Source of the DNA: Cloacibacillus sp.
Lineage (GTDB): Bacteria > Synergistota > Synergistia > Synergistales > Synergistaceae
Direction: 5' to 3'
DNA: 38,556 nucleotides
Assembly (NCBI RefSeq): GCF_020860125.1
Contig: NZ_JAJBUX010000101.1
Location: 1 to 38,556 of the forward strand
Shown here: positions 1 to 7,739 of the stretch, piece after piece
Numbering within the stretch: position 1 is the stretch's first letter
Layout of the letters: each line of letters opens with the position of its first letter
Position numbers and translations under genes: made by a program
The notes under the pieces: model-generated
The model's database searches: none
What the model was told of the DNA's origin: nothing
The model's input: only the letters and a program-made list of their open reading frames with translations

Positions 1-1818
1 GCGTTCGCGGACGGCGAGTGTGCCGTTTTCAGCCTCTTTCGCGCCGATAACGAGCATGTAGGGGACCTTCTGAATCTGCGCGTCGCGGATCTTCTTGCCG
101 AGCTTCTCGTCGCGCGCGTCGATCTCCACGCGGATGTCCTGCTCTTTGAGCCGTTTGGCCATCTCTTCGGCGTAAGGCAGGTATTCGGCGGCTACGGGCA
201 GCAGCTTGGCCTGCACGGGGGCCAGCCAGTAGGGGAAGGCGCCCGCGTAGTTTTCTATGAGGATGCCCATGAAGCGCTCAAGGCTGCCGAGGACGGTCCT
301 GTGGAGCATGACGGGGCGATGCTCCGCGCCGTCCTTGCCAATGTAGGTCATGTCAAACTTCTCCGGCATCTGGAAGTCGAGCTGGATCGTGCCGCACTGC
401 CAGGTACGGCCGATGCAGTCCTCGAGGTGGAAGTCGATCTTCGGGCCGTAGAAGGCGCCGTCGCCGGGGTTGAGTTTGTAGGGCGTGCCGGTCTCCTCGA
501 GCGCCTCTTTAAGGCACTGCTCGGCGAGATCCCAGAGCTTCGGGTCGCCCATCGAGTCCTCGGGGCGCGTGGATAGCTCCACATAGTATTTGAAGCCGAA
601 GACGTCCTGATAGACATAGCGGTCCAGCTCCATGATCGCCTTTATTTCGTCTTTTATCTGCTCCGGCGTGCAGTAGATGTGCGCGTCGTCCTGCGTAAAG
701 GCGCGCACGCGCATGAGGCCGTGCAGCGCGCCGGAACGCTCGTGGCGGTGGACGAAGCCGAGCTCCGCCATGCGCAGCGGCAGTTCGCGGTAGCTGTGGA
801 TGTCGTTCTTGTAGACGAGGATGCCGCCGGGGCAGTTCATCGGCTTCACGGCAAACGGCGCTTCGTCTATCTCCGTAAAGTACATGTTCTCTTTATAGTG
901 GTCCCAGTGGCCCGACTGGAGCCACAGCGAACGGTCGAGGATCATCGGCGTCTTGATCTCCACGTATCCGCGCTTCACATGCTCCTTGCGCCAGAAGGCC
1001 TGCAGGGTGTTCATGATGACCATGCCCTTCGGGTGGAAGAAGGGGAAGCCGGGGCCCTCGTTATGGATGGAGAAGAGGTCGAGCTCTTTGCCGAGCTTGC
1101 GGTGGTCGCGCGCCTTAGCCTCTTCCAGGCGGCGCAGATAGGCCTTGAGTTCGTCCTCCGAGCCGAAGGCCGTCCCGTAGATGCGCGTAAGCATTTCGTT
1201 TTTCTCATCGCCGTGCCAGTAGGCCCCCGCGAGCGAAAGCAGCTTGAAGAATTTGCAGCAGCCGGTATGCGGTACGTGCGGGCCGCGGCAGAAATCCACG
1301 AAGTCCCCTTCGGCGTATACTGAGAGCGTCTCGCCCTCTATGCCCTCGATGAGTTCGACTTTGAGGTCCTCGCCCATCGCGGAGAACTTTTTCACCGCCT
1401 CCTCTTTGGAGAGCTCGCTGCGTACCAGCGGGATCTTCTCCTGCGATATCCGGCGCATCTCAGCCTCGATCTTCGGCAGGTCGTCCTCCGATATCGGCTT
1501 CGGGAAGCGGATATCGTAATAGAAGCCGTCCTTTATCGCGGGGCCGATGCCGAATTTCGCCTCGGGATAGAGGCGCAGCACGGCGTGCGCGAGAAGATGC
1601 GCCGTCGAATGGCGCAGAAGGTGAAGCCCCTCCTCGCAGTCTGGGAAGAGCGGCGTAAAGACCGTATCCTCCGCGAATACCCTGTCGCAGTCCACGGGCT
1701 CGCCGCCGACCGTGGCCCCGATAGCCTTCTTCAAATGCCATATGTCAAGCAGCTGGCGCACTGTCGCGCTCTCCGCCTCGTAGCTTTTACCCTCCGGTGT
1801 TGAAAAATGTGCCATCAT
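1..1818 (-). CDS. thrS: Threonine-tRNA ligase, C-terminus cut by window edge
   Basis: Class II aminoacyl-tRNA synthetase that charges tRNA-Thr in the cytoplasm. The frame is open for 606 codons and runs off the left edge. An N-terminal TGS-like region is followed by the editing domain (HSTAHLLAHA, with the HxxxH metal site), a catalytic core with CRGPHVPHTG, MNCPGG and the motif-2 region around RHERSGALHGL, and the start of the anticodon-binding domain (KVPYMLVIGAKE). Full-length ThrRS is about 640 residues, so roughly the last 30 are missing. Two ATGs stand side by side at 1818 and 1815; AGGAGG lies 5 or 8 bases upstream of them, so either could serve. The gene follows a T-box leader and is expected to be induced when threonyl-tRNA is scarce. 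Confidence 0.97.
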   Translation of the reverse strand, partial: MMAHFSTPEGKSYEAESATVRQLLDIWHLKKAIGATVGGEPVDCDRVFAEDTVFTPLFPDCEEGLHLLRHSTAHLLAHAVLRLYPEAKFGIGPAIKDGFYYDIRFPKPISEDDLPKIEAEMRRISQEKIPLVRSELSKEEAVKKFSAMGEDLKVELIEGIEGETLSVYAEGDFVDFCRGPHVPHTGCCKFFKLLSLAGAYWHGDEKNEMLTRIYGTAFGSEDELKAYLRRLEEAKARDHRKLGKELDLFSIHNEGPGFPFFHPKGMVIMNTLQAFWRKEHVKRGYVEIKTPMILDRSLWLQSGHWDHYKENMYFTEIDEAPFAVKPMNCPGGILVYKNDIHSYRELPLRMAELGFVHRHERSGALHGLMRVRAFTQDDAHIYCTPEQIKDEIKAIMELDRYVYQDVFGFKYYVELSTRPEDSMGDPKLWDLAEQCLKEALEETGTPYKLNPGDGAFYGPKIDFHLEDCIGRTWQCGTIQLDFQMPEKFDMTYIGKDGAEHRPVMLHRTVLGSLERFMGILIENYAGAFPYWLAPVQAKLLPVAAEYLPYAEEMAKRLKEQDIRVEIDARDEKLGKKIRDAQIQKVPYMLVIGAKEAENGTLAVRER

Positions 1819-1840
1819 ATATTCCTCCTTATTAGTAATC

Positions 1841-2103
1841 AAAAAGGCCGCCTCCTGAAACAATTCAGGAGGCGGCCTGTATCATCCGCGGTTCCACTCC
1901 AATTCGGCCCTTAAGGGCCCTCTGACGCGCTGTACAGGGCGCAACCCTGATATCTTATCCTTACGGCTTCGACATCCGCTCCGGGGTGGTCTTCAAAGCT
2001 CTAACGCTGGGAACCTTCCAGCTCTGTAAAACAGGGCTCCCTCTCTGTGACGCCGACGGGCCTCTACTCTCCCCTTCATCACGCTGCAGTATGCAATTCA
2101 ACA
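1841..2103 (-). promoter_or_regulatory. T-box riboswitch controlling thrS (specifier ACC, Thr)
   Basis: The leader between the thrS promoter and start codon carries T-box hallmarks on the minus strand. The conserved T-box sequence GGAGTGGAACCGCGG is at 1886-1900. The terminator is a perfect 14-bp stem (1846-1859 with 1864-1877), loop ACAA, followed by five T (1841-1845). A loop-E-like AGTA occurs early in stem I. The matching GAA at 1992-1994 is followed by G, then ACC (1988-1990) and a purine, which is the expected specifier position and a threonine codon. Uncharged tRNA-Thr should favour the antiterminator and allow thrS transcription. The 5' end is set from the predicted promoter; the full secondary structure was not computed. 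Confidence 0.93.
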
Positions 2104-2109
2104 TCTGCG

Positions 2110-2138
2110 TTTATACTGCTCTGCGGCGTTTTTGTCAA
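2110..2138 (-). promoter_or_regulatory. Sigma-70-type promoter of the thrS T-box leader
   Basis: TTGACA (2133-2138), a 17-base spacer and TATAAA (2110-2115) on the minus strand give a near-consensus promoter. Transcription would start near 2103, at the beginning of the T-box leader. Confidence 0.85.
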
Positions 2139-2196
2139 GGTCGCATATCACTATCAAGGCTCACGGACAGCCGACTACAGGATGTCCTCACGTCCA

Positions 2197-3924
2197 TCAC
2201 CGTCTCTTATTCGCGCGGAGGATAAAGGGTACGAGGGCGGCAGCCGCCAGCGCAAGGACTCCGAAGCCAGCCGCGCAGCCGGAACCGCCCCCAGTCGGTT
2301 GAGGCGACGGCTGAGGAGCAGCATAGTCATATGCCGCCAGTACGTCGAGCATGCCATAACCCGAGTATCCCTCCCTGAGTATATTCTTATTGGCACCCTC
2401 AAGCAGCATCGTCCTTATCTCCGAAGCGCTCTTTTTAGGATAGAGCGAGCAAAGCAGCGCCGCGGCCCCCGCGACCATCGGCATCGCCATAGATGTGCCG
2501 GAGGCGACGCGGTATCCGCTCACGTCCCATATATCTTGTTTTACGCTAAAAATCGGGGTTGAACGGCAGGTACTCAATATCCCATCGCCAGGCGCGAAGA
2601 TATCAACCCATTTGCCGGTGCTGCTGTAGTTTGAGCTGCCGGCGCGGAGGTCTCCGCTTGTACTGGAGCCAACGGAGATCATATTAGCGACGCGGTAGCA
2701 GGCCGGATATACAAGATGACAGTTTTCTCCCTCTGCATCTGCCGCCGCCTTGGCACCAAAATCATCTTCAAAATCAAAGTCGTCTTCTTTGTCGTCGTCA
2801 AAATCCACTCCGTTGTTGCCGGCCCCGGCGCAGATAACTATACCGGTGTCGCTGAGCTGCTTTATCTTAGCCTCAAAAAATTCGTTCCGCGCCGACCACC
2901 CCAGCGACAGATTGACGACGCGGATATTAACACCTGCCCTCTTCGCCACGGTAATGAAGTCTAACCCTCTCATTACGTCGGAAAGACGCGCCTCTCTCGA
3001 GATGCTATCTTTGGAAAAGACGTTGACCGCCATCATTTTGACCTTCCAGCCAACGCCAGCGACTCCCTCATTATTGTTGCCGAGTGCACCGATGATGCCG
3101 GCCACATGAGTGCCGTGTCCGCGTATGTCGCCGACGACGCGCATTTTTTCGATATCATCGTATCTGTCGATATCACGGGAGGTCGCCTGACTCGTATCCC
3201 CCGGGCCGACGGGGACGCCCGCTATCTCTTTCCAGCCGTCCATAGAGATAAATCTTGCGTGATACCAGATACCGTGGCTGCCGATAAAGTCGTTGTTGAT
3301 TATGCTGAAGTATTCTTTACGCATAGCATCGACCACATCACGGCTAAAGACGAACATATTATCTTTTAGGTCGGGATGGTCATATATTATCCCCGTATCG
3401 ACTACGGCCACAACAACTTCTTCCGAACCTGTGCCATGCGCCCACACCTCAGGCAGGCGTATACGCTGGAGGCCCCATTGCTCCGGCCACATCGGGTCGT
3501 TGGGAATATTGGCATCAGTATCGGAGAGAGGACTCATCAGATAATTGGGTGTCACGCAGACAACGTCGGGATTCTCTTTCAGCCTTTTTATCAGCGCCTT
3601 GGTACTCTCTCCCTCTTTGGCTCGGAAAAGCGCTGCGGTCAAGAGCTCCCCGCCGGGCGCCGAGCTCTTGGCTGCTGATGCGCGAAGAGATGACGAAGCC
3701 GCAGGTACCGGAATAAAGGTATGCACAAGCTCGGCGCCGGATTTGGCCGCTGCAGACACTACGGAGTCCGGCAAAGCCCGTTTCGCGGAGGACACGCCGG
3801 TGGACGAAACACCCGTTTTCAGCAGCGCTATCGCCTCTCCCTCCGCGTATTTTTGAGCCGCCGAAAGCGGCGCGGCGAAGAACAACACCGTCAGCGATAA
3901 AATCAGTGATAATATTTTCCTCAC
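2197..3924 (-). CDS. Secreted subtilisin-like serine protease (S8) with Synerg-CTERM-type tail
   Basis: Exported S8 endopeptidase, 575 residues from a GTG start at 3924. That start has AAGGAG 8 bases upstream; the longer frame back to 4023 has no ribosome site and would bury the signal peptide. Residues 1-23 form a signal peptide ending in LSAAQ. Residues about 25-130 look like an inhibitory propeptide (ending ENPDVVCVTPNY). The catalytic triad is near D176 (VVDTGI), H270 (GHGTHVAG) and S478 (SGTSMAMP), with the oxyanion Asn near 370. An Asp/Glu-rich insert (about 374-390) follows that Asn. The tail is a Pro/Gln linker, GGGSGC, a hydrophobic stretch and KRR, which resembles the Synergistaceae sorting signal, so surface anchoring or processing is likely. 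The substrate is unknown. Confidence 0.93.
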   Translation of the reverse strand: MRKILSLILSLTVLFFAAPLSAAQKYAEGEAIALLKTGVSSTGVSSAKRALPDSVVSAAAKSGAELVHTFIPVPAASSSLRASAAKSSAPGGELLTAALFRAKEGESTKALIKRLKENPDVVCVTPNYLMSPLSDTDANIPNDPMWPEQWGLQRIRLPEVWAHGTGSEEVVVAVVDTGIIYDHPDLKDNMFVFSRDVVDAMRKEYFSIINNDFIGSHGIWYHARFISMDGWKEIAGVPVGPGDTSQATSRDIDRYDDIEKMRVVGDIRGHGTHVAGIIGALGNNNEGVAGVGWKVKMMAVNVFSKDSISREARLSDVMRGLDFITVAKRAGVNIRVVNLSLGWSARNEFFEAKIKQLSDTGIVICAGAGNNGVDFDDDKEDDFDFEDDFGAKAAADAEGENCHLVYPACYRVANMISVGSSTSGDLRAGSSNYSSTGKWVDIFAPGDGILSTCRSTPIFSVKQDIWDVSGYRVASGTSMAMPMVAGAAALLCSLYPKKSASEIRTMLLEGANKNILREGYSGYGMLDVLAAYDYAAPQPSPQPTGGGSGCAAGFGVLALAAAALVPFILRANKRR

Positions 3925-4028
3925 GCCCAACACTCCTTTTCCCAAAATGTTTTTCACATTCCATGCCACTGGATAACGCCGTAAGATTCGAGTCCAAATA
4001 TCGTTTCGGCCACGTACCATCAAAAAGT

Positions 4029-4034
4029 ATTATA
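4029..4034 (-). promoter_or_regulatory. Possible -10 element for the subtilase gene
   Basis: A perfect TATAAT on the minus strand lies about 105 bases upstream of the GTG start. No good -35 box stands at the right distance, so this is a weak candidate. Confidence 0.35.
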
Positions 4035-4126
4035 ACCGCATCAAACGGCTGCGAAAGCGGTGCTGCCCGAAGTTAAGCCCCGCACAGCAGAGGTCTCACC
4101 TCGGTGCTCCGCCGTTTTTATTTTAT

Positions 4127-4171
4127 AAAAAACCCCCGCGCCGTCTAGATAAAAACCTGTTTGCGCGGGGG
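4127..4171 (-). terminator. Rho-independent terminator after dut
   Basis: A 9-bp GC stem (4133-4141 with 4163-4171) with a 21-base loop is followed on the minus strand by six T (4127-4132). It lies about 60 bases beyond the dut stop and should end the pnp-dut transcript. Confidence 0.8.
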
Positions 4172-4230
4172 GTATTATTTAATGCTGAAGATCAGCTCCT
4201 GAACGGGAGCCGGTCATCGGCTGCAAACCG

Positions 4231-4668
4231 TTATCTTTTCCCCGTGCTGCCGAAGCCTCCCGCGGCGCGCTCCGTGTCGCCGAGCTCCGCCGCGGCCTCG
4301 AGTTCGACCTGCGTCACGGTGGCAAAGACCATCTGCGCGATACGGTCGCCGGGCTCGATTTTGAAGTCCTCTTTGCCGAAGTTCGCGAGGATCACGCGTA
4401 TCTCGCCGCGGTAATCCGAATCGATCGTGCCAGGGGTGTTGAGCACCGTCACTCCATGCTTGAGGGCGAGGCCGCTGCGCGGGCGCACCTGCGCCTCGCA
4501 GCCCTCGGGCATCTCAAGGTAGAGCCCCGTGCCGACACAGCCGCGCTCTCCGGCCTTTATCACGGCGGCCTCATTGGCGCGGATGTCCATGCCGGAGGAG
4601 CCGGGGGTCGCGTAGGCGGGAAGGGTCACCCCTTCGGCCGCCTTAACCTTCACGGTCATCTTTCCCAT
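4231..4668 (-). CDS. dut: Deoxyuridine 5'-triphosphate nucleotidohydrolase (dUTPase)
   Basis: Hydrolyses dUTP to dUMP and pyrophosphate, keeping uracil out of DNA and supplying dUMP for thymidylate synthesis. The protein has 145 residues, the normal size for the trimeric family. All five family motifs are readable in order: PGSSGMDI, VRPRSGLAL, LNTPGTIDSDYRGEI, GDRIAQMVF and the C-terminal RAAGGFGSTG arm. The start ATG at 4668 is 3 bases past the pnp stop and lacks a clear ribosome site, so translational coupling to pnp is likely. A second ATG three codons in is possible. A terminator follows at 4127-4171. Confidence 0.97.
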   Translation of the reverse strand: MGKMTVKVKAAEGVTLPAYATPGSSGMDIRANEAAVIKAGERGCVGTGLYLEMPEGCEAQVRPRSGLALKHGVTVLNTPGTIDSDYRGEIRVILANFGKEDFKIEPGDRIAQMVFATVTQVELEAAAELGDTERAAGGFGSTGKR

Positions 4669-4670
4669 TT

Positions 4671-6989
4671 TTAGTTCTTGCGGTCTCTTTCGAAACGGCG
4701 CACCGGGCGACCCTGTCTGTCGCCGTCGGAGCTGCCGCCGCGCGAACGGTCATGGCCGCGGTCTCCGCGGTCACGGTCGCCCCTGTCGCGTCCGCCGCCG
4801 TCTCTGCGCTCGCCGCCGCCCTTGGGGAACTGCGAGTATCTCTCTTCGCGCGCCTTTTCCGCGGGCACCTGCTCCGCAAACACCGGATCGAGGGCAAGTT
4901 CGTCAAGCTTGTCGAGAATACGCTTGCGGCTCAGGTTGACGCGGTGCATGTCATCGATCTCCTTCACCGTCACGATCACTTTATCGCCGATCTCAAAGGC
5001 CTCTTCGATCGTCGGCACGCGGTAGTTGCTGATCTCGCTGACGTGGAGCAGTCCCTCTTTGCCGGGCAGCACTTCGACGAACGCTCCGAAGGAGAGCATC
5101 CTCGTCACGGTGCCGACGAATGTCTCGCCTGCCTGCACTTCGCGGACGATGTCTTTTATGATCTTGACCGCCATCTGCGCCACGTCGTCGTTGACCGCGG
5201 CGACACTGACTCTGCCGCTGTCCTCGACGTCGACCTTGGCGCCGGTCTGCTGCACTATGCCACGAATCGTCTTTCCGCCTGAACCGATGACGTCGCGAAT
5301 CTTGTCAGGGTCAATATTGAAGGTGACGATCTTCGGGGCGGTGGGGGCAAGTTCGGGACGCGGAGCGGCGATCGTGCCGTCCATTATGTCAAGTATCTGG
5401 AAACGGCCCCTCTTGGCCTGCGTGAGGGCGTCCGTCAGTATCTGGCGGGTGATGCCGCCAGCCTTGTTGTCCATCTGCAGCGCGGTAACGCCGTCGCGCG
5501 TACCGGCGACTTTGAAGTCCATATCACCGTAGTGGTCCTCAAGGCCCTGAATGTCGGTGAGGATACAGACCTGCCCGCCGTCGGCGATGAGTCCCATCGC
5601 GATGCCGGCTACGGCCTTCTTCACCGGCACGCCGGCCGCCATCATCGAAAGGCTGCCGCTGCAGACGGAGGCCATCGAACTGGAGCCGTTGGACTCCAGA
5701 ATATCGGAAACCTGGCGTACGACATAGGGGAATGACTCGTCGTCGGGGAATACGGCGCGCAGCGCGCGTTCCGCCAGCGCGCCGTGGCCGATCTCACGGC
5801 GTCCGGGACCGCGCATCGGGCGCACCTCGCCAACCGAGTAGGGCGGGAAGTTGTAGTGCAGGATAAATCTCTTAGACGGTTCGTCAAGCTTAAGGCCGTC
5901 CATCATCTGATCGTCAAGTCCGATCATGCCGAGGGTGGTGACTCCCAATGACTGGGTCTCGCCACGTGTGAAGAGCGCCGAGCCGTGCGTCATCGGCAGG
6001 ATGTCGACCTCGCAGGTGATCGGGCGGAGCTCGTCCATCGCGCGTCCGTCGGCGCGTTTTCTATCCGTAACGAGCAGTTTGCGGACCGCCTTTTTGACCA
6101 TCTCATCCATCAGCGAAGCAATATACTTCGACGAATCGGGATAGTTTTCGGCAAACCGGTCCTCAATCTTCTGCTGGGCCGCGGCGATAGCCGCGCCGCG
6201 CGCCTGCTTCTGGTTGATCTGCACCGCCTCGTATATTTCGTCGGTGAGGTTCTCTTTCACCCAGCTGTCTATCTCTTCGATGACCACGGGCGCGGGAAGC
6301 TGGGCCTTCGGCTTGCCGATCTCGGCGACCACGCCGTCGATGAAGTCCACTATTTTGCGGACCGCTTCGTTGGCAAGCTCCATGGCGTCTACGAGAAGGT
6401 CTTCGGAGACCTCTTTCGCCCCCGCCTCGACCATCGTGATGCCGCCCCTGTGGCCGGCGACCACGAGATCCAGCGTACTGTTGGGGATATCCGTCTCATC
6501 GGGGTTCACGACGAGTTCGCCGTTGATGCAGCCGATGCGCACCGCCCCTATCGGTCCGTTCCAGGGAATGTCGGAGATCGCGAGCGCGAGCGACGCGCCG
6601 TTGATGCCGAGGATGTTCGCGGGATTCTTCTGGTCGACAGACATGACTGTCGACACGACATGGACGTCGTTCCTCATCCACTCTGGGAAGAGGGAGCGGA
6701 TCGAACGGTCGATCATGCGTCCGCTGAGGATCGCCGTCTCAGAGGGGCGTCCCTCGCGTTTTATGAATCCGCCCGGCACCTTGCCGGCGGAATAGTAGCG
6801 TTCTTCAAAGTCTACAAGCAGAGGGAAAAAGTCAAGTCCCTCACGCGCCTTCTCCGCGAGCACCGTCGTCACGAGAAGCGCCGTATCTCCATGCCTGGCA
6901 AGCAGCGCGGCATTCGCCTGCTTCGCAAGACGCCCCACTTCAAAGGACATCTTTTTGCCGTATAGTTCCAGTTCAAAAATCTGCTTCAT
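4671..6989 (-). CDS. pnp: Polyribonucleotide nucleotidyltransferase (PNPase) with RG-rich tail
   Basis: Phosphorolytic 3'-5' exoribonuclease of the RNA-decay machinery. It has 772 residues from the ATG at 6989, which has AGGAGG 6 bases upstream; the longer open frame to 7073 starts inside a terminator hairpin and is rejected. Order: two RNase PH domains (GRPSETAILSGRMIDRSIR in the first, RGETQ and HYNFPPYSVGE in the second), a KH domain with the GSGGKTIR loop near residues 570-625, an S1 domain (FVGTVTRMLSFGAFVEV) near 635-700, then about 57 residues rich in Arg, Gly and Asp. E. coli PNPase has 711 residues, so the tail is extra. Order rpsO-pnp is the classic one. Confidence 0.98.
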   Translation of the reverse strand: MKQIFELELYGKKMSFEVGRLAKQANAALLARHGDTALLVTTVLAEKAREGLDFFPLLVDFEERYYSAGKVPGGFIKREGRPSETAILSGRMIDRSIRSLFPEWMRNDVHVVSTVMSVDQKNPANILGINGASLALAISDIPWNGPIGAVRIGCINGELVVNPDETDIPNSTLDLVVAGHRGGITMVEAGAKEVSEDLLVDAMELANEAVRKIVDFIDGVVAEIGKPKAQLPAPVVIEEIDSWVKENLTDEIYEAVQINQKQARGAAIAAAQQKIEDRFAENYPDSSKYIASLMDEMVKKAVRKLLVTDRKRADGRAMDELRPITCEVDILPMTHGSALFTRGETQSLGVTTLGMIGLDDQMMDGLKLDEPSKRFILHYNFPPYSVGEVRPMRGPGRREIGHGALAERALRAVFPDDESFPYVVRQVSDILESNGSSSMASVCSGSLSMMAAGVPVKKAVAGIAMGLIADGGQVCILTDIQGLEDHYGDMDFKVAGTRDGVTALQMDNKAGGITRQILTDALTQAKRGRFQILDIMDGTIAAPRPELAPTAPKIVTFNIDPDKIRDVIGSGGKTIRGIVQQTGAKVDVEDSGRVSVAAVNDDVAQMAVKIIKDIVREVQAGETFVGTVTRMLSFGAFVEVLPGKEGLLHVSEISNYRVPTIEEAFEIGDKVIVTVKEIDDMHRVNLSRKRILDKLDELALDPVFAEQVPAEKAREERYSQFPKGGGERRDGGGRDRGDRDRGDRGHDRSRGGSSDGDRQGRPVRRFERDRKN

Positions 6990-7041
6990 TTTCTTCCTCC
7001 TACCTTTTATCTTCAACATTAGAAGAATAGCACAAAAATAT

Positions 7042-7073
7042 AAAAAATGGCGAAAGGATATACCTTTCGCCAT
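7042..7073 (-). terminator. Terminator/attenuator between rpsO and pnp
   Basis: An 11-bp perfect stem (7047-7057 with 7063-7073), a 5-base loop and a T-run on the minus strand at about 7042-7047 lie between the rpsO stop and the pnp start. It probably ends most rpsO transcripts. Read-through RNA would carry the hairpin ahead of pnp, where other bacteria have an RNase III site. The plus-strand side is also T-rich (7081-7091). Confidence 0.8.
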
Positions 7074-7103
7074 GCAAATCTTTTTATTTTTGCGTGATTT
7101 TGA

Positions 7104-7370
7104 TTAGTGACGCAGCCCGAGGCGCTGGATGAGCGTCTGGTAACGCATGAAGTCCTTCCTCTTGAGGTACTGGAGGAGCTTGCGGCGCTTTCCGACCATA
7201 ATGAGGAGCCCGCGGCGGCTGTGGAAGTCCTTCTTGTGCGCCCTCATGTGCTCCGTGAGTTCGCGGATGCGCGCCGTGAGGACCGCCACCTGCACCTCTG
7301 TGGAGCCGGTATCGGCCTCGTGTGTCTTGTACTCTTCAATAATTGACTGTTTCTTATCCTTCTCGATCAT
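7104..7370 (-). CDS. rpsO: 30S ribosomal protein S15
   Basis: Primary 16S rRNA-binding protein of the small-subunit platform. The 88-residue product shows the family features: HEADTGSTEVQVAVLT near the N-terminus, the central LTEHMRAHKKDFHSRRGLL, and the C-terminal LLQYLKRKDFMRYQTLIQ. The ATG at 7370 is preferred because GGAG lies 8 bases upstream and the length matches the family. An in-frame GTG three codons earlier (7379) overlaps that ribosome site. pnp follows after a terminator. S15 often represses its own mRNA; the roughly 90-base leader contains a small hairpin that could serve this, but the sequence does not prove it. Confidence 0.97.
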   Translation of the reverse strand: MIEKDKKQSIIEEYKTHEADTGSTEVQVAVLTARIRELTEHMRAHKKDFHSRRGLLIMVGKRRKLLQYLKRKDFMRYQTLIQRLGLRH

Positions 7371-7458
7371 TTCGATCACTCCATTCTGAGCCTGTTGCGC
7401 TCGATTTCCCTTAACTCAGGCAGGTGTAAAGACGCCTGTCCGTGTAAAGGGCTCATGT

Positions 7459-7488
7459 ATATTAACAGAAAGGTGCCGAAAATGGCAA
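7459..7488 (-). promoter_or_regulatory. Promoter of rpsO
   Basis: TTGCCA (7483-7488), an 18-base spacer and TAATAT (7459-7464) on the minus strand. The predicted start near 7452 gives a leader of about 80 bases. Confidence 0.6.
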
Positions 7489-7620
7489 GCTTTTATTTTA
7501 AGGCGGGCACGGCAAACACACCGGCCCTGTAAGAGAAATATCGGACGCGCCGTGTTCCCGGGCGGCGCGGCGGTTATGTTTTTCCACGCTGACATTCAAT
7601 CGTGATATATCGGCAATATG

Positions 7621-7635
7621 GCAATAGATTATTGC
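7621..7635. promoter_or_regulatory. Palindromic operator-like site upstream of glpK
   Basis: GCAATA-GAT-TATTGC is a perfect 6+3+6 inverted repeat ending 19 bases before the glpK -35 box. A further copy of the half-site GCAATA lies just upstream (around 7613-7618). The placement suits a regulator acting on the glycerol operon. The regulator is not in this window. Confidence 0.45.
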
Positions 7636-7654
7636 TCATCAACAAAAAATTCCA

Positions 7655-7683
7655 TTGACTCGCTGTCAGCCGCTTTATAGAAT
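7655..7683 (+). promoter_or_regulatory. Promoter of the glpK operon
   Basis: TTGACT (7655-7660), 17 bases, TAGAAT (7678-7683). It lies about 57 bases upstream of the glpK ATG. The rest of the 370-base gap between rpsO and glpK holds the rpsO promoter, the palindrome at 7621-7635 and no credible gene. Confidence 0.75.
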
Positions 7684-7739
7684 TTTAATTATCGTTAATA
7701 ATATAAATCTCAATGCAGGACGAAAGGGGCAATAGGGCT

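Noticed and set aside
5985..6965. A 326-codon plus-strand frame opposite pnp
   Set aside because: Antisense to conserved PNPase sequence; rich in His/Arg from complementary codons and without family features.
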